This document shows positions 17,199 through 26,274 of a DNA stretch of 64,000 nucleotides, piece after piece (the first letter of the stretch is position 1; each line of letters begins with the position of its first letter). The stretch is from contig NZ_ATUG01000003.1 in the NCBI RefSeq assembly GCF_000420085.1, positions 248,001-312,000 of the forward strand. Reading direction: 5' to 3'. This DNA is from Desulfospira joergensenii DSM 10085 (GTDB lineage: Bacteria; Desulfobacterota; Desulfobacteria; Desulfobacterales; Desulfobacteraceae). Under the pieces are notes generated by a model. It had not been told where the DNA came from, ran no database searches, and saw only the letters and a list, made by a program, of their open reading frames with translations. The position numbers and the translations under genes were made by a program.

Positions 17199-18077
17199 AT
17201 GACATCCATACTTAACGATGATCTGCCCATGGTCAGGCAGGGCAAGGTCAGGGACATCTTTGATACCGGAGATGCCCTTTTAATGGTGACCACGGACAGG
17301 CTATCCGCTTTTGATGTGGTTCTGCCCAATCTCATACCCGATAAGGGCAAGGTGTTGAATCAGATTTCCGTGTTCTGGTTCAAACAGATGGAAGATATCA
17401 TCAAAAACCATATCATCACCGTGGATGTCAACGAATATCCGGATGAGTTCAAGGCTCACAGGGATGCCCTGGACAAGAGAAGCATGCTGGTGAAAAAGGC
17501 GGAACCCCTGCCTGTGGAGTGCATTGTCAGGGGATATATCTCGGGTTCCGGATGGAAATCATATCAAAAGGAAGGCCATGTATGCGGGATAGAGCTTCCC
17601 AAAGGCCTTAAGGAATCGGATCAGCTTGAAACTCCGCTTTTTACCCCTTCCACCAAGGCGGAAGTGGGAGATCATGATATCAATATCTCCTTTGAAGAAA
17701 CGATAAAGATCCTGGGTAAGGAAAAAGCAGAGAAGATTAAGAGCCTCAGCCTGGCCATCTACAAGAAAGGGGCGGAACTCGCCCTTGAAAAGGGGATTAT
17801 CATAGCAGACACCAAGTTTGAATTCGGTATGCTGGACGACGAGATCATTCTCATTGATGAAATTTTGACTCCGGACTCCTCCCGGTTCTGGCCTAAGGAT
17901 GATTACGAACCCGGGCGAGGCCAGAAAAGCTATGACAAGCAGACGGTCCGGGACTGGCTGGTCAATTCCGGATGGGACAAAACCCCGCCCGGTCCCGAGC
18001 TTCCTGCGGAAATCATAGAGAACACCTCCAATACCTATAAGGATATCTATACGAGATTAACCGGTGAAACCCTCTAA
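17199..18077 (+). CDS. purC: SAICAR synthase PurC
   Basis: Phosphoribosylaminoimidazole-succinocarboxamide synthase of purine synthesis: joins CAIR and aspartate using ATP. Motifs are VRQGKVRDIFDTGDALLMVTTDRLSAFDVVLP at the N terminus, PVECIVRGYISGSGWKSYQ, and LIDEILTPDSSRFWPKDDYEPG near the C terminus. With 292 residues it belongs to the longer form of the family (as in yeast) rather than the form of about 240 residues in E. coli. The ATG has AAGGAG upstream. Its last 14 bases overlap the next gene. Confidence 0.96.
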   Translation: MTSILNDDLPMVRQGKVRDIFDTGDALLMVTTDRLSAFDVVLPNLIPDKGKVLNQISVFWFKQMEDIIKNHIITVDVNEYPDEFKAHRDALDKRSMLVKKAEPLPVECIVRGYISGSGWKSYQKEGHVCGIELPKGLKESDQLETPLFTPSTKAEVGDHDINISFEETIKILGKEKAEKIKSLSLAIYKKGAELALEKGIIIADTKFEFGMLDDEIILIDEILTPDSSRFWPKDDYEPGRGQKSYDKQTVRDWLVNSGWDKTPPGPELPAEIIENTSNTYKDIYTRLTGETL

Positions 18078-19053
18078 TATCCTGAAAAGAATCCGGGTGG
18101 CAGAGATTGATCTTTCTGACACCCGGTTTGAAATCAGTTCCGGGGAGGAGGATCTTTCCTCCCTGGCCTTTTCCATTCAGGAGAACGGCCTGCTCTCTCC
18201 TCCGGTTCTCTGGCCGGTCAATGATTCCTTGATCATCGTATCCGGCTTCAAACGGATCCGGGCCCTCCGCCTCAACCATGAAACCGCTGACCGGGAAACC
18301 GGAGCACTCGACTGCATTCTCCTCGAGGATGCCGACGAAAAGGAGTGCGCGGTCAGGGCCGTGGCTGAGAATGCCTTTCAAAGGGAGCTGACCCTGGCGG
18401 AAACCATCAGAGGGCTCAAGCTGCTCAACCGGTTCACAACAGTGGATGAGATTGCCCGGATCTCCGCCCAAATCTTCAACTGCCGGTTCAATTCATCCCA
18501 TATCCGGGAGCTAATGGCCCTGGAAAACCTGGACCCCAGGGTGGTTGATCTGCTGAACAGGGGGAGCCTTTCCCTGAAAGCCGGCCTCAGGATTTTAAAA
18601 TACGATCCTCCGGTTCCCGGTCTTTTTCTCGACCTTTTTTCAAAAATCAAGGCTTCCTCCTCAAAGCAGATCGAAATGATCACCTGGGCCATGGAAATCA
18701 TTGCCAGGGAAAAACTCGATCCCCAGAGCCTGTATCAGGAAAAGGAGATCCAGGAGATCCTTGGCCGGGAGACCGAAGATCTCGGGTTAAAGGCCAATCT
18801 TGTCCGGCAGGTTTTAAAGAAACGCCGGTATCCCAATCTTGAAAAAAAACTTGGCCAAGTTAGGAATTCCATCAATAAACTGAACCTGGGCAAGGGAATC
18901 CGATTTATCCTCCCGGAAAACCTTGAAGGAACGACCTACACCCTGTCCTTTGATTTTAAAACCAGGGATGAGTTAAAAAAAAGAGGGGAAGACCTTATTC
19001 TTCTTGAAAAAAACCCTGCCCTGTCCACGATCCTTGACAGGGAACACGGGTAG
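18064..19053 (+). CDS. ParB/Srx-like N-terminal domain protein
   Basis: 329 residues. The first 110 look like a ParB N-terminal (ParB/sulfiredoxin-fold) domain: SIQENGLLSPPVLWPVNDSLIIVSGFKRIRALR corresponds to the region ending in the GxRRxxA box, and AENAFQRELTLAE to the ENxxREDL box. A helical region resembling the ParB helix-turn-helix follows (about 120-180), then a C-terminal part I do not recognise. It is not next to parA, so chromosome partition is unlikely. The gene overlaps purC by 14 bases and is 12 bases from a radical SAM gene; a joint role with that enzyme is inferred from position only. Confidence 0.7.
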   Translation: MKPSNILKRIRVAEIDLSDTRFEISSGEEDLSSLAFSIQENGLLSPPVLWPVNDSLIIVSGFKRIRALRLNHETADRETGALDCILLEDADEKECAVRAVAENAFQRELTLAETIRGLKLLNRFTTVDEIARISAQIFNCRFNSSHIRELMALENLDPRVVDLLNRGSLSLKAGLRILKYDPPVPGLFLDLFSKIKASSSKQIEMITWAMEIIAREKLDPQSLYQEKEIQEILGRETEDLGLKANLVRQVLKKRRYPNLEKKLGQVRNSINKLNLGKGIRFILPENLEGTTYTLSFDFKTRDELKKRGEDLILLEKNPALSTILDREHG

Positions 19054-19065
19054 GGGGGCAAAAAA

Positions 19066-20172
19066 ATGAAACTCTCCCGGGTGTTTATGGATGCAGACAT
19101 CAGGTCTGATAAAGAGGTCGGCTATCTTCTGGACAAGGTGGGAATTGAACCGGAAATTGTGCCTGACTCCAGAGAAGTTTACGATTTCATCAATGGATCA
19201 TTGGATCCGGTTTCCAGGGCCAAGTCCATCCTTTACATCACCCGAAACAGGGGGGCGGTTATCCGGGAGTGTCCGGGAACCAGCCACTATACCTGCTGCG
19301 ACTATACCATCCTTCACACGGGTACCTTCTGTACCATGGACTGTTCCTATTGTATTCTCCAGGCCTATTTCCATCCCCCGGTTCTCCAGTATTTTGCCGG
19401 ATTCGATATTCTGTCCCGGGAACTGGAGGGGGCATTTAACAAGAACCGGATTTTCCGAATGGGAACCGGAGAGTACACGGATTCCCTGATCTGGGAGAAG
19501 ATCAGCCTGGGCCCTAAATTCCTGGTGGAGAAATTTGCCCGGCAGACCAACAGTCTGCTGGAGCTGAAAACCAAAACCGTAAATGTATCTTCCCTCCTTG
19601 ACCTGGATCATAACCAAAAAACCGTTCTGGCCTGGTCCGTGAACACCCCGGCCGTCATCCGCACCCAGGAACGGGGGACCGCATCCCTGAAGGCCCGGCT
19701 GGAAACTGCAAAATTGTGCCAGCAAAAGGGGTATGGCCTTGCCTTTCATTTTGATCCCCTGGTGATCTATGAGGGGTGTGAACAAGAATATAAACAGGTG
19801 GTTGATGAAATATTTGCCCATGTCCGGCCCGAGTCCATCGTCTGGATCAGCATGGGAAGCTTCAGGTTCATGCCCAAGCTCAAGCCGATTGTTGAAAATC
19901 GGTTTCCGGATTCTGATATCTGTTACGGAGAGTTTATCCTGGGTCTGGACAATAAGATGCGCTATTTTAAACCCCTGAGGATCAATCTATATAAGGAAGT
20001 GGTCGCCCGGATCCGGGAGCACGCACCCCAAACCCTGGTTTATTTCTGCATGGAAGACCGGGAAGCCTGGGAAACCTGCATGGGTTATTTTCCGGGAAAA
20101 GAAGGGGAACTCGGCCGCATGCTGGATCTTAGCGCGGTTGAGCACTGCCGGTTGAACTCCGCTCTTTTGTAA
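19066..20172 (+). CDS. Spore photoproduct lyase family radical SAM protein
   Basis: 368-residue radical SAM protein of the SPL family. The CX3CX2C cluster motif is CTMDCSYC (about residues 91-98), preceded by a Cys-containing segment TSHYTCCDYTILHTG. The middle region GTGEYTDSL and LAWSVNTPAVIRTQERGTASLKARLETAKLCQQKGY and the end VYFCMEDREAWETCMGYFPG are typical of SPL homologues outside spore formers. Spore photoproduct lyase repairs a thymine dimer with the 5'-deoxyadenosyl radical; whether this homologue does so in a probable non-sporulator is unknown. It forms a pair with the ParB-like gene. Confidence 0.8.
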   Translation: MKLSRVFMDADIRSDKEVGYLLDKVGIEPEIVPDSREVYDFINGSLDPVSRAKSILYITRNRGAVIRECPGTSHYTCCDYTILHTGTFCTMDCSYCILQAYFHPPVLQYFAGFDILSRELEGAFNKNRIFRMGTGEYTDSLIWEKISLGPKFLVEKFARQTNSLLELKTKTVNVSSLLDLDHNQKTVLAWSVNTPAVIRTQERGTASLKARLETAKLCQQKGYGLAFHFDPLVIYEGCEQEYKQVVDEIFAHVRPESIVWISMGSFRFMPKLKPIVENRFPDSDICYGEFILGLDNKMRYFKPLRINLYKEVVARIREHAPQTLVYFCMEDREAWETCMGYFPGKEGELGRMLDLSAVEHCRLNSALL

Positions 20173-20189
20173 ATCCATTCCATAAACAA

Positions 20190-20218
20190 CAGGCCGGGAA
20201 ACTCAGTTTCCCGGCCTG
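20190..20218. terminator. Bidirectional terminator between convergent genes
   Basis: Arms CAGGCCGGGAAACT (20190-20203) and AGTTTCCCGGCCTG (20205-20218) around a single central base. It lies between the stop codons of the radical SAM gene (+) and the EF-G-like gene (-). Confidence 0.8.
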
Positions 20219-20255
20219 ATTCTTCTAATGTACACCGGCGGTCTGTCTGTCCGGA

Positions 20256-22325
20256 TTATTTTTCCTTTTCCGAATTGACCCGTTCTATGATCTTTTTGGA
20301 CAGGTCGCCCGGGACTTCATCGTACTGCTCAAATTCCATGGTAAAGGTACCCCGGCCCTGGGTCATGGAACTTAAGTCCGGGGCGTATCTCAGCATCTCA
20401 GACATGGGAACCAGGGCGTTGATGATCTGCTTGTCTGCTTCGGAATCCATGCCCAGGACACGACCTCTCCGGGAGTTGAGATCTCCCATGATATCGCCGG
20501 TGTTGTCGTCGGGCACTTTTACGGCCACCTTCATGATGGGTTCCAGCAGGGTGGGCTTGGCATCCTTGGCCGCATTTTTAAAGGCCAGGGATCCGGCCAT
20601 TTTAAAGGCCATTTCTGAAGAGTCTACAGAATGGTAGGAGCCAAAATCCAGAGTGGTCCTGAAGTCCACACAGGGGAATCCGGCCAGGATACCCACGGCC
20701 GAACTTTCCCGGATACCCGCTTCAACGGCCGGGATGTAATTTTTGGGAATCACGCCGCCCACGATCTTGTCGACAAACTCAAACCCGGTTCCCCTGGGAA
20801 GGGGTTCCAGTACGATCCAGCAGTCTCCGTACTGACCATGGCCGCCGGACTGTTTTTTATGCTTGCCCTGGACCCTGATTTTTTTCTTAAAGGTTTCCCT
20901 GTAGGCGACCTTCGGTGTGGCAATATCCATTCCCACGTTGAATTTTCTCTGGATCTTTTCAGCCGTGACTTCAATATGGACCAGGCCGCGTCCCGAAAGT
21001 ATGGTTTGACGGGTTTCTTCTTCCCTCTTGAGCTGAAGACCGGTGTCCTCCTCGAGCATTTTTCTGATCGCTTCGTGGATCTTGTCCTCATCATTTTTGG
21101 ATTTTGGAGAAATGGCAAAAGAGATCACCGGCGGCATGGGGGCCGGGGCCGGAATCTGAATTTCTTTGCCCTCGGTGAGGGTATCTCCGGTCAGGGTTTC
21201 CTTTAATTTGGCCACTGCTACAATGGAACCGGGCAGGGCGGATGTGATGGTTTTCTGCTCTTTGCCCGCCACCTCCAGCAGCTGGGAGTATCTTTCCTTG
21301 GTGTCCTTGGTTACGTTAAGAAGATTTCCTTCTTTGCCCAGGCTGCCTGAAATGACCCTGAAAAGAGAAAGTCTTCCCGCATATGGATCGACAATGGTGT
21401 TAAACACAAAACCGCAGAATTCGGCGTTGGGGTCAGGGGAAACAACAACCTCCTCTCCATTGGCGTCCTTGGCTGTCCAGTCCCCCCGATCCAGGGGAGA
21501 GGGCAGATAATCGTTGATCAACTCAAGTATAAGTTCAATGCCGATCATTTTCGTGGCAGAGGCACTTACGGCCGGGTAAAACTCGGCCCCTAAAATGCCC
21601 TGGCGGAAAGCGGCCTTTAATTCATCTTCGGTAATTTCTTCGCCTTCAAGGTATTTCTCAAGAAGTTCGTCGTCCAGTTCTGCTATGTTTTCAACAAATT
21701 CTTCCTTTGCCATGGCCATGTCGTCGGCCATGTCCGCCGGAATATCCACTTTTTTTGCCTTGCCGTCATCATCATACTCAAATGCCTGGCCGGACACGAT
21801 ATCCACCAGTCCCTTGAAATTGTCTTCCCGGCCGATGGGAAAGCAGATGGGGACAATTTTCTTTTTCAGGGCGGTTTTGCATGCTTCAAGACAGACGGTA
21901 TAGTCGGCTCTTTCCCTGTCCAGTTTGTTGACAATAACGACTCCGGGCAGATTGTACTCCAGGGCACTGGCTCCGGCTTCCTCGGTCATGGCGGAAGGGC
22001 CGCCCACGCCGTCTATGACAAAGATCATACTGTCTGCCACGGGAAAACAGGTTTTGGAAGCAGAGAAGAAATTCTGGTCACCAGGAGTATCCATCAGGGA
22101 GATGGTATGCTTGTTATGGGTATACTTGATAAATGCCGTGTTGATGCTCTGCTGCTTCCGGGTTTCTTCCGGCTGGAAATCCATGACTGTGTTTCCTTCC
22201 TCAACCCTTCCCAGACGCTTTATCACCCCGGCCTTAAACAGCATAGCCTCAGCAAGAGTTGTCTTGCCCGCACCTCCATGGCCTGCCAAAGCCACATTTC
22301 TCATGGTTTTGATTTCTTCGCTCAT
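20256..22325 (-). CDS. EF-G-like translational GTPase (EF-G2 type)
   Basis: 689 residues with the full EF-G domain order: G domain (about 8-270), domain II, domain III, domain IV (with GHGQYGDCWIVLEP) and domain V. The GTP-binding loops differ from canonical EF-G: P-loop GHGGAGKT (15-22) instead of AHIDAGKT, G3 DTPGDQNF instead of DTPGHVDF, and NKLDRERAD for G4. These changes mark the EF-G2/FusA2-like subgroup, which often coexists with a canonical EF-G. The catalytic His of DTPGH is replaced by Asp. The start has AAAGGAG upstream. No str-operon genes (rpsL, rpsG, tuf) are near. Its exact role in translation or recycling is not known from sequence. Confidence 0.85.
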   Translation of the reverse strand: MSEEIKTMRNVALAGHGGAGKTTLAEAMLFKAGVIKRLGRVEEGNTVMDFQPEETRKQQSINTAFIKYTHNKHTISLMDTPGDQNFFSASKTCFPVADSMIFVIDGVGGPSAMTEEAGASALEYNLPGVVIVNKLDRERADYTVCLEACKTALKKKIVPICFPIGREDNFKGLVDIVSGQAFEYDDDGKAKKVDIPADMADDMAMAKEEFVENIAELDDELLEKYLEGEEITEDELKAAFRQGILGAEFYPAVSASATKMIGIELILELINDYLPSPLDRGDWTAKDANGEEVVVSPDPNAEFCGFVFNTIVDPYAGRLSLFRVISGSLGKEGNLLNVTKDTKERYSQLLEVAGKEQKTITSALPGSIVAVAKLKETLTGDTLTEGKEIQIPAPAPMPPVISFAISPKSKNDEDKIHEAIRKMLEEDTGLQLKREEETRQTILSGRGLVHIEVTAEKIQRKFNVGMDIATPKVAYRETFKKKIRVQGKHKKQSGGHGQYGDCWIVLEPLPRGTGFEFVDKIVGGVIPKNYIPAVEAGIRESSAVGILAGFPCVDFRTTLDFGSYHSVDSSEMAFKMAGSLAFKNAAKDAKPTLLEPIMKVAVKVPDDNTGDIMGDLNSRRGRVLGMDSEADKQIINALVPMSEMLRYAPDLSSMTQGRGTFTMEFEQYDEVPGDLSKKIIERVNSEKEK

Positions 22326-22400
22326 TCCTGCTCCTTTAAAAACAATTAATAAAAAAGTAATATTTAAATAATAGAATTTAAATAAAAAAAACAGTGTTTT

Positions 22401-23159
22401 TTACGGGCTTTCCTGAAAAACCATGAATATGATGCTTTCCTGGTTTCCCTTGGGGCCGAGAATAGGGGAGGGGACTATTCCCCTGATTTCATACCCCCGT
22501 TCCTGGAAAAAATCCGACAGATCTTTTCTCACGGCTTCCCTTGTTTTTGGATCCCTTACAACACCTCCCTTGCCAATATTTTCTCTTCCGGCTTCAAACT
22601 GGGGTTTGATCAACGCCAGAACCTCGGTTCCGGCAGCCATAAATTTTTCCGCAGCCGGAATCACTTTTTTAAGTGAGATAAAAGAAGTGTCAGCCACCAC
22701 CATATCCACTTTTTCACCGATCACATCATAGTCCATATACCGGATATTGGTTCTTTCGATGACAACCACCCGGTCATCCTTGCGCAGGGACCAGTCGAGC
22801 TGTCCGTACCCCACATCACATGCATAGACCTTTTTGGCTCCGTTCTGTAGGAGGCAGTCGGTGAATCCGCCTGTGGACGCCCCGATATCAAGGCAGACCC
22901 GATCCTTTGCACTAATGGGAAAGGTCTCAAATGCCTTTTCAAGTTTGAGCCCCCCCCGGCTCACATAGGGGTTGTCGTCATCCTTGACCACAATTTGGGC
23001 CTGGGTACTCACCGGGATTCCGGGCTTATCACAGACCGCATCATCCACCAATACCCTGCCGGCCATGATCATTGCCTTGGCCCTTTGCCTGGATCCCACC
23101 AGCCCTTTCTCAGTGATGAGTTGGTCGAGTCTCTGTTTTACAGGCTTGTCCTTATGCAT
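22401..23159 (-). CDS. tlyA: TlyA-family rRNA 2'-O-methyltransferase
   Basis: Predicted S-adenosylmethionine-dependent RNA methyltransferase of the TlyA/hemolysin-A family, which 2'-O-methylates rRNA cytidines. An S4 RNA-binding domain lies at the N terminus (RLDQLITEKGLVGSRQRAKAMIMAG), then VSRGGLKLEKA and a FtsJ-like Rossmann domain with CLDIGASTGGFTDCLLQNGA. The ATG at 23159 overlaps the dxs stop (ATGCATAA). Length 252 is standard. The dxs-tlyA neighbourhood is common in bacteria. Confidence 0.92.
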   Translation of the reverse strand: MHKDKPVKQRLDQLITEKGLVGSRQRAKAMIMAGRVLVDDAVCDKPGIPVSTQAQIVVKDDDNPYVSRGGLKLEKAFETFPISAKDRVCLDIGASTGGFTDCLLQNGAKKVYACDVGYGQLDWSLRKDDRVVVIERTNIRYMDYDVIGEKVDMVVADTSFISLKKVIPAAEKFMAAGTEVLALIKPQFEAGRENIGKGGVVRDPKTREAVRKDLSDFFQERGYEIRGIVPSPILGPKGNQESIIFMVFQESP

Positions 23160-25041
23160 CCGGCTCTTTGCCCAAAAGGGCGCGGGCCTCATTTACAATG
23201 GCCGTTGTATCGATGTGATAGTCCCTGCGGAGAACCGCCTGGGAACCATGCTCCACAAAACAATTCTCAATACCGATCCGCTTGACCTGAACCTGGCCCA
23301 GGTTCCTGTCAAAGAGCAGCTCAAGAACGGCTGAACCGAAGCCTCCGTCCAGGACATGCTCTTCCACGGTGATGATTCTTTTGATTTTTCCGGCCCTTTC
23401 AAGGATAAGAGATTCGTCAAGAGGCTTGACAAATCGGGCATCCATTACCGAGACCCGGATATTTTCTTCCTCCAGAATCCGGGCAGCCTCAAGGGCATCG
23501 TTCACGGACCGGCCAATGGCAATAATGAGGAGATCCTGACCCTCCTTGGCCATCCTGGCTTTACCGATTTCAATGGGGGATGGATTTTCCTCAATTTTGA
23601 CTCCTTCCCCCTTGCCCCGGGGATATCTCATGGCAATGGGTCCCGGATGATTTACCGCCGTCTGAAGCATCCTGGCCAGTTCATTCTCATTGGAAGGGGC
23701 CATGACCACCATATTGGGGATGCTTCTCAGATAGGCATAATCAAACAGACCATGGTGGGTGGGGCCGTCTTCTCCCACGATGCCGCCCCGGTCAATGGCA
23801 AAGATCACGGGATGGGCATCAATACAGACATCATGGAGGATCTGATCATAGGCCCGCTGCAGAAAGGTGGAATAAATGGCCACCACCGGTTTCAGCCCCC
23901 TGGATGCCAGGCCGGCGGAAAAGGTAACGGCATGCTGCTCTGCAATCCCCACATCAAAGAACCGGTTTTCAAACTCCCGGGCAAACCGGGTCAGACCGGT
24001 TCCCTCGGGCATGGCCGCAGTCACTGCCACGATTCTTTCATCCTTCTTGGCCAGACGGATCATATGATCCCCGAAAACCTCTGTATAGGTGGGGACTTTA
24101 TCTTTTGCTTTTTTATCGCTTTTCCCGGTTTCAACGGCAAAGCAGCCCACTCCGTGGAAATAAACCGGATTTTTTTCAGCCGGTCCGTATCCTTTGCCTT
24201 TTTGGGTGGTGACATGGAGAAGTACCGGGGAATCGGGATGCCGGATATTGGTCAGAATGTCGATGAGGTGGTCGAGGTTATGGCCGTTGATGGGGCCGAA
24301 ATAGTCGAAGTTAAAGGCTTCAAAGAGCATTCCCGGGGTGACGAATGTTTTAAAGGAGTCTTCCCACCGTTTGGCAAGTCCGTACATGTCGTCGCCGATC
24401 TTGGGAAAAGACTTTAAAAAAGAACCGAACTGGTTCCTCATATTCTGAAGGGTCTTGGATGAAAAGGTCCGGCTCAGGTATGAAGACAAGGCCCCGACAT
24501 TGGCAGATATAGACATGTCGTTGTCATTGAGGATGACGATCATTCCCGGTTTCAGATCCCCGGTCTGGTTCAGTCCTTCATAGGCAATACCGGCGGTGAG
24601 TGATCCGTCTCCGATTACGGAAATCACGTCTGAATTGTCTTGGATCAAGCCCTTGGCAGAACGGATTCCCAGGGCCGCTGAAATGGATGTGGATGAATGG
24701 CCCACGGTAAATCCGTCATAGGGACTTTCCTTGATTTTGGAAAATCCGGAGATTCCCTTGTACTGGCGAAGGGTGTCAAAGAGTTCATTGCGTCCGGTCA
24801 GAAGCTTGTGGGCATAGGATTGATGCCCCACATCCCAGATCAGGGTATCCTGGGGAAGGTCAAATACATAGTGGATGGCCAGGGTCAGTTCAACGGCCCC
24901 CAGACTGGAAGCCAGGTGCCCCCCGTTTTTTGAAACCACTTCAATAATCCGGCTTCGCAGTTCCTTTGCAAGGTCCGGCAGCTGGTCCCGGGACAAGGCT
25001 TTTACATCTCTGGACGTTTTGATTTGTTCAAGCAGACTCAA
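23152..25041 (-). CDS. dxs: 1-deoxy-D-xylulose-5-phosphate synthase Dxs
   Basis: First enzyme of the non-mevalonate isoprenoid pathway: joins pyruvate and glyceraldehyde 3-phosphate with thiamine diphosphate. The cofactor motif is GDGSLTAGIAYEGLNQTGDL to NDNDMSI; DVGHQSYAHKLLTGR is near the N terminus, and the transketolase pyrimidine domain has DVGIAEQHAVTFSAGLA and the C-terminal domain has VEEHVLDGGFGSAV. Length 629 is typical. It lies 49 bases after ispA, which uses its downstream products. Confidence 0.96.
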   Translation of the reverse strand: MSLLEQIKTSRDVKALSRDQLPDLAKELRSRIIEVVSKNGGHLASSLGAVELTLAIHYVFDLPQDTLIWDVGHQSYAHKLLTGRNELFDTLRQYKGISGFSKIKESPYDGFTVGHSSTSISAALGIRSAKGLIQDNSDVISVIGDGSLTAGIAYEGLNQTGDLKPGMIVILNDNDMSISANVGALSSYLSRTFSSKTLQNMRNQFGSFLKSFPKIGDDMYGLAKRWEDSFKTFVTPGMLFEAFNFDYFGPINGHNLDHLIDILTNIRHPDSPVLLHVTTQKGKGYGPAEKNPVYFHGVGCFAVETGKSDKKAKDKVPTYTEVFGDHMIRLAKKDERIVAVTAAMPEGTGLTRFAREFENRFFDVGIAEQHAVTFSAGLASRGLKPVVAIYSTFLQRAYDQILHDVCIDAHPVIFAIDRGGIVGEDGPTHHGLFDYAYLRSIPNMVVMAPSNENELARMLQTAVNHPGPIAMRYPRGKGEGVKIEENPSPIEIGKARMAKEGQDLLIIAIGRSVNDALEAARILEEENIRVSVMDARFVKPLDESLILERAGKIKRIITVEEHVLDGGFGSAVLELLFDRNLGQVQVKRIGIENCFVEHGSQAVLRRDYHIDTTAIVNEARALLGKEPDA

Positions 25042-25090
25042 ATTTTTTACCTGTGTTTAATTTTATATTTTTAAATAACTTGTTTTACGT

Positions 25091-26023
25091 CTATCTCTTC
25101 CTTTGAACGATATACCGGGCAATGGCCCGTAAAGGATCTGCCTTTTGGTCAAACCCTTCCAGGGCATCCCATGCGTCCCGGATTAATTTTTCAGCATATT
25201 CTTTGGAGCGTGAAAGTCCCATAACCGCAGGGAAAGTGGTCTTTTCACTGGCCGCATCCGAGCCTGCCGCCTTTCCCATGATCTTTGGATCGCCCTCAAT
25301 GTTGAGGATATCATCCATGACCTGGAAGGCCAGTCCGATGGAATCGGCATACTTTAGCAGGGGAGTGCGAAGTTTTTCTCCGCCATTTGCGCTTTGCACA
25401 CCCGAGTCCACACTGACCGATATCATCCTCCCGGTTTTAAGGGTATGGAGCCGGATCAGACGGTCCAGAATTTCATCTGAAGGCCCTTTTTTTAACAGTT
25501 CCTGGGACTGCATGTCCAGCATCTGTCCTTCCACCATTCCGTCGATGCCGGCTGCCAGGGAAATATCTGCGATCACCTTTAAAAGAACGGCATTGTCCGG
25601 ATAGACCTCAAATAGATCATGGGGCCGGGACAGGACACGGAAGGCATGGGTGAGCAGGCCGTCCCCCGCCAGAATGGCGGTGGCCTCGGAGAATTTTTTG
25701 TGGCAGGTGGGAACCCCCCTTCTCAGATCGTCATCATCCATGGCCGGCAGGTCATCGTGGATCAGGGAGTAAGTGTGGATCAGTTCAATGGCACAGCCGG
25801 CGGGCAGGGCAAGCATGGGATTCCCGCCGCAGGCTTGGGCCGAGGCCAGGGCCAGAATCGGGCGCAACCGCTTGCCTCCGGCCATGAGGGAGTGATCCAT
25901 GGCCCGGATCAGTTCCCTGTTTTGATCAAAGCCTGTAAAAATTCTTGTAAGCCCGTCATTGACCAGTTTCCGGCAACTCTTCAGATAAGCGGGCAGATCA
26001 AATGAAAGTTCATTGGTCCTCAA
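25091..26023 (-). CDS. ispA: Polyprenyl (farnesyl/geranyl) diphosphate synthase IspA
   Basis: Condenses dimethylallyl and isopentenyl diphosphates to farnesyl (or geranylgeranyl) diphosphate. The first Asp-rich motif is in DDLPAMDDDDLRRG and the second in FQVMDDILNIEGD; GGKRLRP and ELIHTYSLIHDD are also typical. The start is set at a TTG (26023) because GGAGG lies 9 bases before it; an upstream ATG at 26047 is possible and would add eight residues. Either start overlaps the end of xseB. Product chain length is not decided by the sequence as read here. Confidence 0.93.
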   Translation of the reverse strand: MRTNELSFDLPAYLKSCRKLVNDGLTRIFTGFDQNRELIRAMDHSLMAGGKRLRPILALASAQACGGNPMLALPAGCAIELIHTYSLIHDDLPAMDDDDLRRGVPTCHKKFSEATAILAGDGLLTHAFRVLSRPHDLFEVYPDNAVLLKVIADISLAAGIDGMVEGQMLDMQSQELLKKGPSDEILDRLIRLHTLKTGRMISVSVDSGVQSANGGEKLRTPLLKYADSIGLAFQVMDDILNIEGDPKIMGKAAGSDAASEKTTFPAVMGLSRSKEYAEKLIRDAWDALEGFDQKADPLRAIARYIVQRKR

Positions 26024-26237
26024 GGGGAGTTTCCTCCAGGGAGCCATCCAGTCCCTGTGTTAAAACCGTTATCTTTTTCTCGGTCTGGTTCAAGATTTTC
26101 TTGCAGTATTGTGCATGGGCAATGCCGGTTTCATATTTTTTCAGGGCCTGCTCAAGGGGCAGGTCCCCGGATTCCATTTCCCGGACGATCTCTTCAAGCT
26201 GCTTGAGTGATTCTTCGAAACTTTTTTTCTTGGCCAT
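26010..26237 (-). CDS. xseB: Exodeoxyribonuclease VII small subunit XseB
   Basis: 75 residues with the family signature FEESLKQLEEIVREMESGDLPLEQALKKYETGI. Small subunit of the single-strand-specific exonuclease VII. It lies 37 bases after xseA and its end overlaps the start of ispA. Confidence 0.94.
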   Translation of the reverse strand: MAKKKSFEESLKQLEEIVREMESGDLPLEQALKKYETGIAHAQYCKKILNQTEKKITVLTQGLDGSLEETPLEDQ

Positions 26238-26274
26238 ATTTACAATTTCTCCAGGGGATTTTTCCCCGATTGTT

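Noticed and set aside
23356-24417. 353-codon open frame on the + strand opposite dxs
   Set aside because: It lies wholly antisense to a strongly conserved dxs gene and its translation has no family character; a shadow of codon bias.
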